A DNA stretch of 64,000 bases from JAEUOS01 sp965279115 (GTDB taxonomy: Bacteria; Pseudomonadota; Gammaproteobacteria; Burkholderiales; JAEUOS01). A model generated the notes under the pieces. That model was not told where the DNA came from and did no database searches. It worked only from the letters and a program-made list of their open reading frames with translations. Of the stretch, positions 38,348-46,158 are shown piece by piece. The translations under genes were made by a program, and so were the position numbers. The stretch lies in assembly GCA_965279115.1 (NCBI GenBank), contig OZ257137.1, positions 3,782,001 through 3,846,000 on the forward strand, in the 5' to 3' direction. How positions within the stretch are numbered: the stretch's first letter is position 1; every line of letters starts with the position of its first letter.

Positions 38348-40377
38348 GATTGGATGGCCGGCTCGATGGCCGGCGGAAGGGTGAAATGGAAGATGCTGCC
38401 GCCGGCGGGATTGGCGGAAAACCACAGGTGCCCGTCGTGCAGTTCGACAATCGAGCGGCAGATGTTGAGGCCCATGCCCATGCCGTTGTCCTTGGTGGTG
38501 AAAAAAGGCGAAAACAGTTCCGGCGCGACGTCGCTTGCGATGCCGTGGCCGCGGTCGATCACGCGGATCTCCACTTGCGCGCCGGCCATCGCCGTCTGCA
38601 CCTTGAGGATGCGATCCTGCGGGCGGGTCTGCTTCATCGCCTCGATGCCGTTCTTGATCAGGTTGAGCAGCAGTTGCTCGACCATGATGCGGTCGCCGCT
38701 GACCAGGGGCACGTCGTGGCCGAGCTCCAGGCGGATCTGCACGCTCGACTTCTCGGCCTCCAGCTCGATCAGCTCGGTGACGTCCATCAATACCTCGTTG
38801 ATCGACATCGGCTCGCGTACCGGCTCGCGGCGGCGCAGGAACTCGCGTACCCGGTGCACCACCCTGCCGGCGCGCTCAGCCTGCGCGGCGGACTTTTCCA
38901 GCGCGGAGACCAGGTCTTCCTTCTTCCAGTGGTCAGACTTCAGGCGGCGCACCGCGCCCATGTTGTAGTTGGCGATCGCCGAGAGCGGCTGGTTGATCTC
39001 GTGGGCGAGTGTGGAGGCCATCTCGCCCACGCTCATCAGGCGCGAGGTGAGCAACAGCTTTTCCTGCTGCACCCGGCTGCGTTCCTCGGCGTTCTTGCGG
39101 TCGGTGATGTCGGAGATCATGGTCAGGCGCACCAGGCGGCCGTCGACCCAGCGCACCGCACGCACGCGCAGGGCGTACCAGAGGCCGCTGTTCTCGTCGC
39201 GCACTTCCAGGCGGTGCACGTGCGTGGGCTTGCCTTCCGGATCGACCAGCGCTTCGGGGGGAACCGCCTGCGACGGCAGCGGCGCGAAGGCGCGCTCGAC
39301 CTCGGCGCCATTGCTGCCGATGCCATGCCCCGGGAAGATGCGCGAAAAGCTCTCGTTGCAGAACAACAGTTCGCGCGTGGTCATGTCCGACACCGCGACC
39401 CCTGAGTCGATGGCGTCGAGCACGGTCACAAAGCGTTCGTGCGAGGCCATCAGCGCGCTGTCGGCCTGCGCCTGCAGGTCCACACGGCGGCGCAGCGACC
39501 ACAGGCTCCAGGCGAGCACGCCGGTGATGAGGAGGATCACGCCGGTGAGAAGGGTTCGGCCGACCAGTGAATCGGTCTTGTAGGACGTGGCCGAAAGGTC
39601 GAGGTTGCGCCAGGGCAGCGTAAGCGAGACCGACTGGGTCAGCCAGTCGGAAGTCTCCAGGCCGGCGTCGTGGCTGAACAATTCGCGCCCCTCGGCGTCG
39701 AGCAGCGACAGGCGGTACTTCTCCGCCACCGCCACCGGCACCAGGCGCTGCATCACCGTGCGCAGCGACAGGGTCATGCTGATCGTGCCCTTGAAACTGC
39801 CATGCTCCACCACCGGGCTGTGGTATTCGATGTAGGGCTCGTCCTGGGAGTCGCGATAAGGCTCGGTGTAGGCGGGGCGCCCGTTGGCCGCGCTCAGCCG
39901 GCGCATGCGCTCGCGCTCTTCGAGCGAGGGCCGCTCGCGGGTGATCGCCACGGCATCCTTCCACGAAGGTACCGACCAGCCATGCATGCCATCGGCGGAG
40001 GACCAGACGATGTTGCGGATCTCGCTGTTCTCGCCCTGATAGGCCTGCGCCTGGTCGATCATCGCGGCCGGACTCTGGCCGGACGCGATCGAGCCGGCCA
40101 TGCGATCGGCGAATTCCTGGTGCGCGAGGATCTTGCGCGTGATCGCCAGTTCGGCGTACTGGGTGTCGCGGCGCAGGTTGGCCAGCTGGATCTCGGTTTC
40201 GTGGCGGTGCACGAACCATAGCAGTGCCAGGATCGCCGCCACGAAGAGCGCTAGCGCGGCGAACGGCACGATCCAGGCGCGGCGGCCACCGGGCAGGCGC
40301 GCTGAAATCATGGGGGCTGGGGAGAGGCGCATTGCAGGCATTTCAAGGCGCATTGGGCGCGAGGCTGAGGACAACAT
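38344..40377 (-). CDS. Membrane PAS histidine kinase (FixL/DctB-like)
   Basis: This 677-residue sensor kinase has two membrane segments (about residues 34-56 and 275-296) that flank a periplasmic sensing domain of about 215 residues. A cytoplasmic PAS domain lies at about 310-425. The dimerisation helix carries His459 in the H-box LAHEINQPLSAIANY. The HATPase domain has N box LNLIKNGIEAM and G boxes VIDRGHGI and NGMGMGLNICRSIVE. The periplasmic domain resembles the double-Cache/PAS type of DctB, so a small carboxylate ligand is possible, but this is inference. The start is uncertain among several N-terminal methionines; 40377 is the longest. Confidence 0.9.
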   Translation of the reverse strand: MLSSASRPMRLEMPAMRLSPAPMISARLPGGRRAWIVPFAALALFVAAILALLWFVHRHETEIQLANLRRDTQYAELAITRKILAHQEFADRMAGSIASGQSPAAMIDQAQAYQGENSEIRNIVWSSADGMHGWSVPSWKDAVAITRERPSLEERERMRRLSAANGRPAYTEPYRDSQDEPYIEYHSPVVEHGSFKGTISMTLSLRTVMQRLVPVAVAEKYRLSLLDAEGRELFSHDAGLETSDWLTQSVSLTLPWRNLDLSATSYKTDSLVGRTLLTGVILLITGVLAWSLWSLRRRVDLQAQADSALMASHERFVTVLDAIDSGVAVSDMTTRELLFCNESFSRIFPGHGIGSNGAEVERAFAPLPSQAVPPEALVDPEGKPTHVHRLEVRDENSGLWYALRVRAVRWVDGRLVRLTMISDITDRKNAEERSRVQQEKLLLTSRLMSVGEMASTLAHEINQPLSAIANYNMGAVRRLKSDHWKKEDLVSALEKSAAQAERAGRVVHRVREFLRRREPVREPMSINEVLMDVTELIELEAEKSSVQIRLELGHDVPLVSGDRIMVEQLLLNLIKNGIEAMKQTRPQDRILKVQTAMAGAQVEIRVIDRGHGIASDVAPELFSPFFTTKDNGMGMGLNICRSIVELHDGHLWFSANPAGGSIFHFTLPPAIEPAIQS

Positions 40378-40493
40378 ATCGTCGGGGTCCTGTCAATCGG
40401 TGATGTCCCCGCCGAGGCGAGAAGGAAAATCTGTTTGTTGCGGGTTTACCCTTTGATCCGGGGCGCTAACGGGGGCGCGACCGCACCACAACG

Positions 40494-40526
40494 CGTGCCA
40501 TCCGGAACGAACGGCCGGATGGCACG
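40494..40526. repeat. Perfect 12-bp inverted repeat after GFA gene
   Basis: CGTGCCATCCGG at 40494-40505 pairs perfectly with 40515-40526 around a nine-base loop. It lies 23 bases beyond the stop of the GFA-family gene on the minus strand. There is no T-run, so it is a stable 3'-end hairpin rather than a classic intrinsic terminator. It separates the GFA gene from the kinase gene. Confidence 0.55.
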
Positions 40527-40548
40527 TCATGGTCATGCAAGCGCAGGT

Positions 40549-40974
40549 TTACTTTCCCGGCAGGAGCGCCGCAGGGTCCAGTGCGCGCTCCGGGTACTGC
40601 GGCAGGTCGTCGGTGATTTCGTCCCACTCGGCCTTCGACGCGGTGAAAAAGTGCAATTGCGGTCGCGCGTCGATGGGCGTATCGAGTGTGCCCAGGCGCA
40701 GGCGCAGTGCACCGGGCAGGGTGTCGCGCACGCTGTAGAGCTGCGAGCCGCAGTTGCGGCAAAAGCTGCGGGTCACGCCGGTAGGGGCCGCAAAGCTCGC
40801 CAATGAATCGGCGCCTGCAACCAGGCGAAAGCCGGCTGCATCGACTGTCGCGTTCACGCCAAAGGCGCTGCCGCTGGCCTTGCGGCAGCGCTGGCAATGG
40901 CAGATGCCAATCTTGCCCAGCGGGGCGTCGAGTTCGTACTTGATGTTGCCGCACAGGCAGCTGCCCTTGAGCAT
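40549..40974 (-). CDS. GFA-family zinc protein (glutathione-dependent formaldehyde-activating-like)
   Basis: This 141-residue protein belongs to the GFA/CENP-V zinc-binding family. The cysteine pairs are seen as GSCLCGNI at residues 5-9 and CHCQRCRK around residue 24-31, and CRNCGSQLY around residue 75. The start ATG 40974 gives the usual MLKGSCLCG N-terminus. Most small GFA proteins of this type are not formaldehyde-activating enzymes, so the function is open. It stands on the minus strand, following a gene for an EthD-like protein. Confidence 0.85.
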   Translation of the reverse strand: MLKGSCLCGNIKYELDAPLGKIGICHCQRCRKASGSAFGVNATVDAAGFRLVAGADSLASFAAPTGVTRSFCRNCGSQLYSVRDTLPGALRLRLGTLDTPIDARPQLHFFTASKAEWDEITDDLPQYPERALDPAALLPGK

Positions 40975-41011
40975 GGTGATTCCCTTTGATGGTGGTTGCC
41001 CGGCGTGCCGC

Positions 41012-41695
41012 TCAGCCGTGCAGTTCAGTCCTGGTCGCGCTTGCCGCAAGCCGGTACGGATGTGCGATGCGGCCATGCCGTACGCCGTGTGCGGCGAGGG
41101 CCACTTCTCCGAGTGCGTCGCCGGCCAGGCCGCGCACGGAGGATTCGTCATAGCCGACCACCACCAGCACCCGGTCGACGGTGGCATCACGGCCACGGAT
41201 GGCCTGTTCGCTGGTCATCGGCGCCTGGGCCGCGCTGGCAAGCAGATGCGCGCCGCAGAGCCCGGGTTGTTGCGCCAGTTGCGGCAGCAGCGTGCCCGAC
41301 AGCCATTGGTCGAGCGCATCGCCGCGCCCTTCCTCCGGCGAAATCCGCGCCACCATGGCGAAGCCCGCGACCCCGGCGCCTGCGCTGCCAGCCACCCGGG
41401 TCAGTCCGCGCACCATGTTGCGGTAATGGGGCATCACGCTCTGGGTCCAGGGGCTGGGCTTGTCCAGGCGCTCGAGGTAGGGGGCGGACGTGAGCGTGGC
41501 CACCTCGGCGACTTCGTACATCATGAAATAGCGCGGGCCCCCGTCGAGCGCATTCCAGCGGGTGGCGCGCAGGAAGCCGGGAATGCCGAGGCGCTCGCCG
41601 AAATGCTCGTGGGTATGCCAGTGGTCGTGCTCGGTCTCGAAACCGGGCTCGATGTCGAAGAACATCGCCAGGGCGGCGTTGCCGGAGAGGGCCAT
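41012..41695 (-). CDS. Hypothetical EthD/DUF4286-like dimeric alpha-beta barrel protein
   Basis: This 227-residue protein seems to contain two dimeric alpha-beta-barrel repeats. The first has HDHWHTHEHFGERLGIPGFL, the (W/Y)xxxHxPERxxxPGF pattern of EthD/DUF4286 proteins, followed by RYFMMYEVAEVATLTSAPYL. The second half from about residue 110 (GFAMVARISPEEGRGDALDQ) lacks this motif. Such proteins often act in oxidative or aromatic pathways as accessory enzymes. Function is unknown. The GFA gene begins 37 bases downstream on the same strand. Confidence 0.6.
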   Translation of the reverse strand: MALSGNAALAMFFDIEPGFETEHDHWHTHEHFGERLGIPGFLRATRWNALDGGPRYFMMYEVAEVATLTSAPYLERLDKPSPWTQSVMPHYRNMVRGLTRVAGSAGAGVAGFAMVARISPEEGRGDALDQWLSGTLLPQLAQQPGLCGAHLLASAAQAPMTSEQAIRGRDATVDRVLVVVGYDESSVRGLAGDALGEVALAAHGVRHGRIAHPYRLAASATRTELHG

Positions 41696-41821
41696 GGGGA
41701 TCCTTGACGGGTGGTTGTGGCGGCGAAGGCGGGGCAGGCGGAATCATATCGCCTGAGGGCGGCATACGGCGCGACGCCTGCCCGCCACCCGGCCGCTGCG
41801 CAAGATCACGGACTCTGGCGC

Positions 41822-42391
41822 TCAGGCGGCCGGCCGCTCCGGGAACGGCAGGGGCTTGCCCTCGGGCGGCAGTTCTTCACCCAGGCTGAGAAGCATGGCC
41901 ACCGTGACATAGGTGCCGTTGACGGCGATCAGGTCGACCAGTTGCTGTTCGCCGAGGATTTCCTTGGCGCGATAAAACAGCTCGTCGCTGATGCGGTGTT
42001 TGGTCGACATTTCCATCGAGACGTCGTAGACCACCTCTTCGTCGGGCTGCATGTTGCGCGGACGGATGTTGGCCTTGAGGTCGTCTGCCACCGAGGCGGG
42101 CAGGCCGGCCTTGAGCGCCAGCGGATAGTGCGCGAACCATTCCACCTGAGAGGTCCACAGCCGGCCCTGGATCAGGATGGCAAACTCATTCAGGCGCAGC
42201 GGCAGTGAGGAATTGAAGCGCAGGTAATCGAGCAGGCGTTTCATGCGGTCGGCCATCACCGGGCTGCGAAACATCGGGTTGTAAGGGCCGCCCAGGCCCA
42301 CGCTGGAGAAGGCGAGGATCTCCTTGGCCAGTACTTGTGCCTGCGGGTCGAGTTGTTCGAGCGTGATCTGGGGAAAGCGTTTTGGTTTCAT
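41822..42391 (-). CDS. Carboxymuconolactone decarboxylase-like protein without CxxC
   Basis: This 189-residue all-helical protein matches the carboxymuconolactone decarboxylase/AhpD fold, with NPMFRSPVMADRMKRLLDYL and FAILIQGRLWTSQVEWFAHY. The segment corresponding to the AhpD active site has no cysteines (the protein contains none), so thiol peroxidase activity is unlikely. It is closer to gamma-carboxymuconolactone decarboxylase-like lactonase or decarboxylase proteins whose substrates are often unknown. It is a separate gene from the CxxC-type paralogue at 46159-47250. Confidence 0.75.
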   Translation of the reverse strand: MKPKRFPQITLEQLDPQAQVLAKEILAFSSVGLGGPYNPMFRSPVMADRMKRLLDYLRFNSSLPLRLNEFAILIQGRLWTSQVEWFAHYPLALKAGLPASVADDLKANIRPRNMQPDEEVVYDVSMEMSTKHRISDELFYRAKEILGEQQLVDLIAVNGTYVTVAMLLSLGEELPPEGKPLPFPERPAA

Positions 42392-42532
42392 CGGGCTTTG
42401 TGTTGTGGGAGTTTGGTGGGGCGGGTAGCGCAGTCGCGCGCGCCCGAGTCTAGCGCGAGGCGAGGCGTCCGCGCTCGCCTATGCGGCTGGCGGCAAGGCC
42501 GAACCGTGTGCCGGTAACGATGGGGACGGGCT

Positions 42533-43189
42533 TCATGATCCCGTGCCGGGCCTGTCGTTGGGCGTGCGGGGCTGGTTCAGCAGGTTCGCGACGCTTACAT
42601 GCAGTTTGTTGCGGGTGAGAAACTCATGACGTGGCACCGTGATGTTGCTCGCGAAACCCGTCCAGACGTTGGCGTAGCTGTAGACGCGTCCCGCGTAGTC
42701 GAAGTGGATGCCCTTTCCGGCATTGTCCCTGAAGCCGCCTCCCCATCTGCGCGGAGCGCCGGCTACAAGGCGAGGCGTCTGGTCAGCAGGCAGGTGGCTG
42801 ACCGACACTGTGCTCAACACACCGTTGCGTCCGTTGACCAGATTGAAGATCGGCACCAGGACGAAGAATTCAGGCCGCGCCGAGCGCAACGCCGGGTCCA
42901 TGCCGACCGGCTGGACGCTTCGCGTCGACTGCGGATCATCGAGCGGCGCCATCGGCGTGCCAAGTGCTGTCAGCATGTCGGGCGTGCGTCGCAATATCCA
43001 TACCGGCAGATCCAGTCCCTGGACTTCGAGGATTTCCCCGGGCTGCATGGCCGATACGTCGACCACCGCCTCCAGGCCGTCGCGGCGCACTTCCGATGCG
43101 GACATCGACTGCGCAAGCATGTAGCCGACGGCGCCCACGCCAATGGCCATCAGCAAGCCGGTCAGGAATGCGAGGGCGCGTCGGGACAT
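42533..43189 (-). CDS. Rieske-fold protein lacking [2Fe-2S] ligands
   Basis: The 218-residue protein has an N-terminal membrane anchor (residues 7-26) and a soluble domain that follows the Rieske subunit of cytochrome bc1 complexes. Matching positions are VDVSAMQPGEILEVQGLDLP then VWILRRTPDML (residues 43-73), RPEFFVLVPIF (105-115), GGGFRDNAGKGIHFDYAGRV (150-169) and ITVPRHEFLTRNKLHVSV. In true Rieske proteins the cluster motifs CTHLGC and CPCHGS sit where this has IFNLVNG and RDNAGKG, so all four ligands are gone. It cannot hold the normal cluster. Its function is unknown; it may be a structural or regulatory paralogue. Confidence 0.6.
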   Translation of the reverse strand: MSRRALAFLTGLLMAIGVGAVGYMLAQSMSASEVRRDGLEAVVDVSAMQPGEILEVQGLDLPVWILRRTPDMLTALGTPMAPLDDPQSTRSVQPVGMDPALRSARPEFFVLVPIFNLVNGRNGVLSTVSVSHLPADQTPRLVAGAPRRWGGGFRDNAGKGIHFDYAGRVYSYANVWTGFASNITVPRHEFLTRNKLHVSVANLLNQPRTPNDRPGTGS

Positions 43190-43275
43190 CGTTCAGGCGT
43201 ATCGGGCCCGCTTTCCGGCCCGCCGGTTTTGCGAATCAGCTGCAACATGAATTGGCGCATTGATGTACTACCTGA

Positions 43276-43770
43276 TCACCAGAAAATGTATCCATGTACC
43301 ACCCAGCTCTTCAAGAATCTGGCGACCACGAAAGTCACCAACATCGCATAGGTCACCAGATTTGCCCGGTTCACTGCGCGTCGAACATCCGCCTTTTCGA
43401 CCTTGTTCAGGCTCCAGCCGGAGTAGGCGGTCTCGATTGCGCGGGAAAGATAGAAAAGCGGGACGAAAAGCGCCAGCGTTATGGCGCTTGAAACAGCGCC
43501 TTCTGTTGTCGCGAACGGAACGGTGAGTAGCGGGACTACAGCGCCCGCGAGCGTCGACAGGATGTTCGAAGGAATGGTGGTGCCGAGCGCCCGCCCATAT
43601 GAAAGCCGCAGATCTGAACGAAGGATCCATCCCTCCACAAGAACAATCGGGACGAACAACAACGCGCTCCACATGAAAGAGTACGTGCCGACGGGAATGC
43701 CCGCGTTGGCCGTGCAGACCGCGGGCATGAGTAGAAGCGGGAGAAGCGCCAGATGCCGCGGCGCTCGCAT
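43276..43770 (-). CDS. Small membrane protein, unknown
   Basis: This 164-residue protein has about four hydrophobic helices. The N-terminal LALLPLLLMPAVCTANAG may be a signal peptide or first helix; others are WSALLFVPIVLVEGWIL, ILSTLAGAVVPLLTVPF, AITLALFVPLFYLSRAI and LVTYAMLVTFVVARFL. No family is recognised. An earlier in-frame ATG at 43806 would add 12 residues. It directly follows the small lipoprotein gene on the same strand and may be co-transcribed. Confidence 0.55.
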   Translation of the reverse strand: MRAPRHLALLPLLLMPAVCTANAGIPVGTYSFMWSALLFVPIVLVEGWILRSDLRLSYGRALGTTIPSNILSTLAGAVVPLLTVPFATTEGAVSSAITLALFVPLFYLSRAIETAYSGWSLNKVEKADVRRAVNRANLVTYAMLVTFVVARFLKSWVVHGYIFW

Positions 43771-43813
43771 TGAAAAAAAACCCTTGACCCACGGGTTCGC
43801 CCGCATTTGTCGG

Positions 43814-44203
43814 TCAGGCCTTGCCCGGCTGCGGGATTGGCGGGCCGAGCCATTCGATACGGATGCTTTTTCCGAGGTACCAGAGCATGTAGGGCCCCCT
43901 GCTGAAGATGTACTCGCCATCGCGCTCCCCGGGGGTTTCCTTCCACACGTTGGGAGACAGCACCGACCGCACGTGCTGGATGGTGATCTTGGGCCCATCG
44001 GGTGTTTCGATCGGAATGACGCCCGCCCGTTCCCTGCGGCGCGGGCCGCGCCACTGCAATTCACAGCTCACTTGCGCGGTCATGCAAAGCCTGCCGGTAA
44101 TGCTCGAGATGAGATCCTTGTGCTCCTGCGGCGTCGGCTCCGGCTGCGGTTCGCAGGCGGCGAGCAGCAGGGCCAGCACCAGGATCAACAAACGCAACTG
44201 CAT
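43814..44203 (-). CDS. Small lipoprotein, unknown
   Basis: This 129-residue protein begins with a signal peptide and lipobox (LLILVLALLLAAC, cysteine 17), so it is a predicted lipoprotein. The mature part contains two further cysteines (GRLCMTAQVSCELQW), a probable disulfide, and no recognised domain. It lies between the DUF2784 gene and a small membrane protein gene on the same strand. No function can be offered. Confidence 0.6.
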   Translation of the reverse strand: MQLRLLILVLALLLAACEPQPEPTPQEHKDLISSITGRLCMTAQVSCELQWRGPRRRERAGVIPIETPDGPKITIQHVRSVLSPNVWKETPGERDGEYIFSRGPYMLWYLGKSIRIEWLGPPIPQPGKA

Positions 44204-44215
44204 GGGGTGGATGTC

Positions 44216-44632
44216 CTATTCAATACGATGCGAAAGGCGCGCGGGTTCGCCGCGACGCGGCGGGAAGCGCCGCCAGGCGAGGATCACCAGTGCGGCGAAT
44301 GCCGTGTAGATCAGCGCAAACAGCCACAGCGGTGCGTCGTAGTAGATGAGCCGCTGCACCCAGTGTTCAATGAAACTCTTGTCATAGGCAGGGGAGCCGG
44401 ATCGGACGCGCAGCCAGGACTCCAGGATCGTGAGGGGGCAGTATTGCCCCAGCCAGGCCTGGACGGCGATCACGGCGATGGCGGCCAGATGTGTCAGGCG
44501 GAACCACCAGCCGTTGACCCAGCGCCAGCCAAGCCGGTTGCCCGCCACGACAGCGACAAGCCCGCCCACGACAAACAGCACGACGCCAAAGTGGAGTAGC
44601 AGAACCGCGTCGGCCAGGAACTGGTACGGCAT
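44216..44632 (-). CDS. DUF2784 membrane protein
   Basis: This 138-residue integral membrane protein matches DUF2784. It has LADAVLLLHFGVVLFVVGGL as its first helix, NRLGWRWVNGWWFRLTHLAA, and YCPLTILESWLR, which are conserved family positions. About four helices are expected. The function of the family is unknown. It precedes a small lipoprotein gene by 12 bases on the minus strand. Confidence 0.82.
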   Translation of the reverse strand: MPYQFLADAVLLLHFGVVLFVVGGLVAVVAGNRLGWRWVNGWWFRLTHLAAIAVIAVQAWLGQYCPLTILESWLRVRSGSPAYDKSFIEHWVQRLIYYDAPLWLFALIYTAFAALVILAWRRFPPRRGEPARLSHRIE

Positions 44633-44695
44633 GTCGGATGTGCCGGGTGAAGGGATTCGGCGCCACGCGCAACGGACCCGGAGGACCGTCGCCGT

Positions 44696-45004
44696 TCAGC
44701 GCTTCTCGGGTGGCACGGTCTTCGTCAGATCCGCGAACCGGGCATGCGCAGCCGGGTCAACCGGCCTGTGCTTGACCTTGCCGCTTGCCGGATACCTGCC
44801 CAGGAAGTTGTCCCCCTTCCAGTTGCGTGCCGGCCTGATCGGCCGCGGCGCGAATCCGCCGCCGCAGTTCGGGCAGACATTCTCCAGCAGGGTGTCCACG
44901 CAGGTGGCGCAGAAGGTGCATTCGAAACTGCAGATGCGCGCCTCGGTCGATTCCGGCGGCAGCGCACGGTTGCAGTGTTCGCAGGTGGGTCTGAGTTCAA
45001 GCAT
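44696..45004 (-). CDS. DUF1272 zinc-ribbon protein
   Basis: This 102-residue protein begins LELRPTCEHCNRALPPESTE and contains four CxxC-type pairs (CEHC, CSFECTFCATC, CPNC) that would bind zinc. This is the DUF1272 family, whose members are short cysteine-rich proteins of unknown role. The C-terminal tail is basic and poorly conserved. It lies between the DUF2784 gene and a VOC-family gene, all on the minus strand. Confidence 0.82.
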   Translation of the reverse strand: MLELRPTCEHCNRALPPESTEARICSFECTFCATCVDTLLENVCPNCGGGFAPRPIRPARNWKGDNFLGRYPASGKVKHRPVDPAAHARFADLTKTVPPEKR

Positions 45005-45064
45005 GGGGCCTCCCTGGCGATTCGGGCTTCTTCAGTACACTCTGACGGCGGCGAACCCGCCGGT

Positions 45065-45457
45065 CTACTTGACGCGGTACACGGCGCACAACTTGTGCCC
45101 GTCCGGGTCGCGCACATAGGCCAGGTGCATGGCGCCCATGCTGCCGTTGCGCAAGCCGGGCGGATCCTCGATGGACTGGCCACCATGCGCGATGGCCGCG
45201 TCGTGAAACGCCTTGACCTGCTCGGGCGAGCTGCACTTGAAGCCGATGGTGCCGCCGTTGGCAACCGTCGCGTCCTGGCCGTCGATGGGCTCGGTAAGGC
45301 CGAAGGTGCTGCCCTCGTGCCGATAGAAGAGGCGCGTCTGGCCGGTCGCGTTGACGTGGCGGATCGGCGCGCCGGCGCCCAGAACGCCCAGGACGGCGTC
45401 GTAGAAACGATTCGAGCGGTCGATGTCGTTCGACCCGAGCATCAAATGATTGAGCAT
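45065..45457 (-). CDS. VOC-family (glyoxalase-like) protein
   Basis: This 130-residue protein has the vicinal oxygen chelate fold. It starts LNHLMLGSNDIDRSNRFYDAVL, the usual first metal-ligand His and helix, and ends VRDPDGHKLCAVYRVK with the terminal Asp/His motif, so it can bind a divalent metal. It is likely an isomerase, dioxygenase or resistance-type protein; the substrate is not evident. It is one of several VOC proteins in this accessory stretch. Confidence 0.82.
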   Translation of the reverse strand: MLNHLMLGSNDIDRSNRFYDAVLGVLGAGAPIRHVNATGQTRLFYRHEGSTFGLTEPIDGQDATVANGGTIGFKCSSPEQVKAFHDAAIAHGGQSIEDPPGLRNGSMGAMHLAYVRDPDGHKLCAVYRVK

Positions 45458-45543
45458 GGTTTACCGGTAGCAGTTGGGGAAAACGTTAAGGATAAACCGG
45501 TTAGCCGGCGCGGGTGAAGCGCCCTCCTGCATCCCCTGATGCG

Positions 45544-46158
45544 TCAACGACCGGCCAGGCGCAACCGCTTGCATACGATGTAGGCATGCGGTTGCGGATG
45601 CTGATCGTATTCGAGGTGTCGGCACACGGCACCGCACTCCGCGATGACCTGCAAGGTGCGCGTAATCCCCAGTGTGGCGTGGTACATCGGCGGGCCCATG
45701 TAGGAATTCGTGACCTCGGAAGGTTCATCGGTACCGCCGAGCGTGAAGATCGCGATGCCGCCTACGCCGAGGCCAGCGAGGATCTTGCGCAACACGCCGT
45801 CTTGCTCTCGCAACGGCACATGCCAGATACTGTCCCAGGCGGATATGAAGGCGTATTCGCGCGGGAAGGGCCAATCGACGATGTTCGCCTGATGGAATGT
45901 GAGTGCAGGGTGCCGGCGCCGCGCGAGTTCCAGCATCCGGCCCGAGTTATCCAGGCCTTCCGGCGCGAAGCCGTGCTTTAGCAGAAGGTCGATCAGGCGG
46001 CCGCTGCTGCCGCAACCGATGTCGAGCGCCGGCCCACGCAGGTCCGTGAAGGCGATCGCGCGTTCATGCTGGGCAATCCCGTTCTCGCGCGCGAAACCGT
46101 CGCTGTCCCATTGTTCAGCGAGTTGGTCGTAGCTTGCTGCGACTTCCTGGGGATTCAT
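45544..46158 (-). CDS. Class I SAM-dependent methyltransferase
   Basis: This 204-residue protein has the SAM-binding motif ALDIGCGSSGRLIDLLLKHG, the acidic motif II region (GLDNSGRMLELARRR) and the strand IVDWPFPREYAFISAWDSIW. It resembles small UbiE/Tam-like methyltransferases. Its ATG at 46158 immediately follows the TGA that ends the AhpD-like gene (46159-46161), so the two are translationally coupled. That coupling supports translation continuing through the in-frame TGA of the upstream gene. The substrate is unknown. Confidence 0.85.
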   Translation of the reverse strand: MNPQEVAASYDQLAEQWDSDGFARENGIAQHERAIAFTDLRGPALDIGCGSSGRLIDLLLKHGFAPEGLDNSGRMLELARRRHPALTFHQANIVDWPFPREYAFISAWDSIWHVPLREQDGVLRKILAGLGVGGIAIFTLGGTDEPSEVTNSYMGPPMYHATLGITRTLQVIAECGAVCRHLEYDQHPQPHAYIVCKRLRLAGR

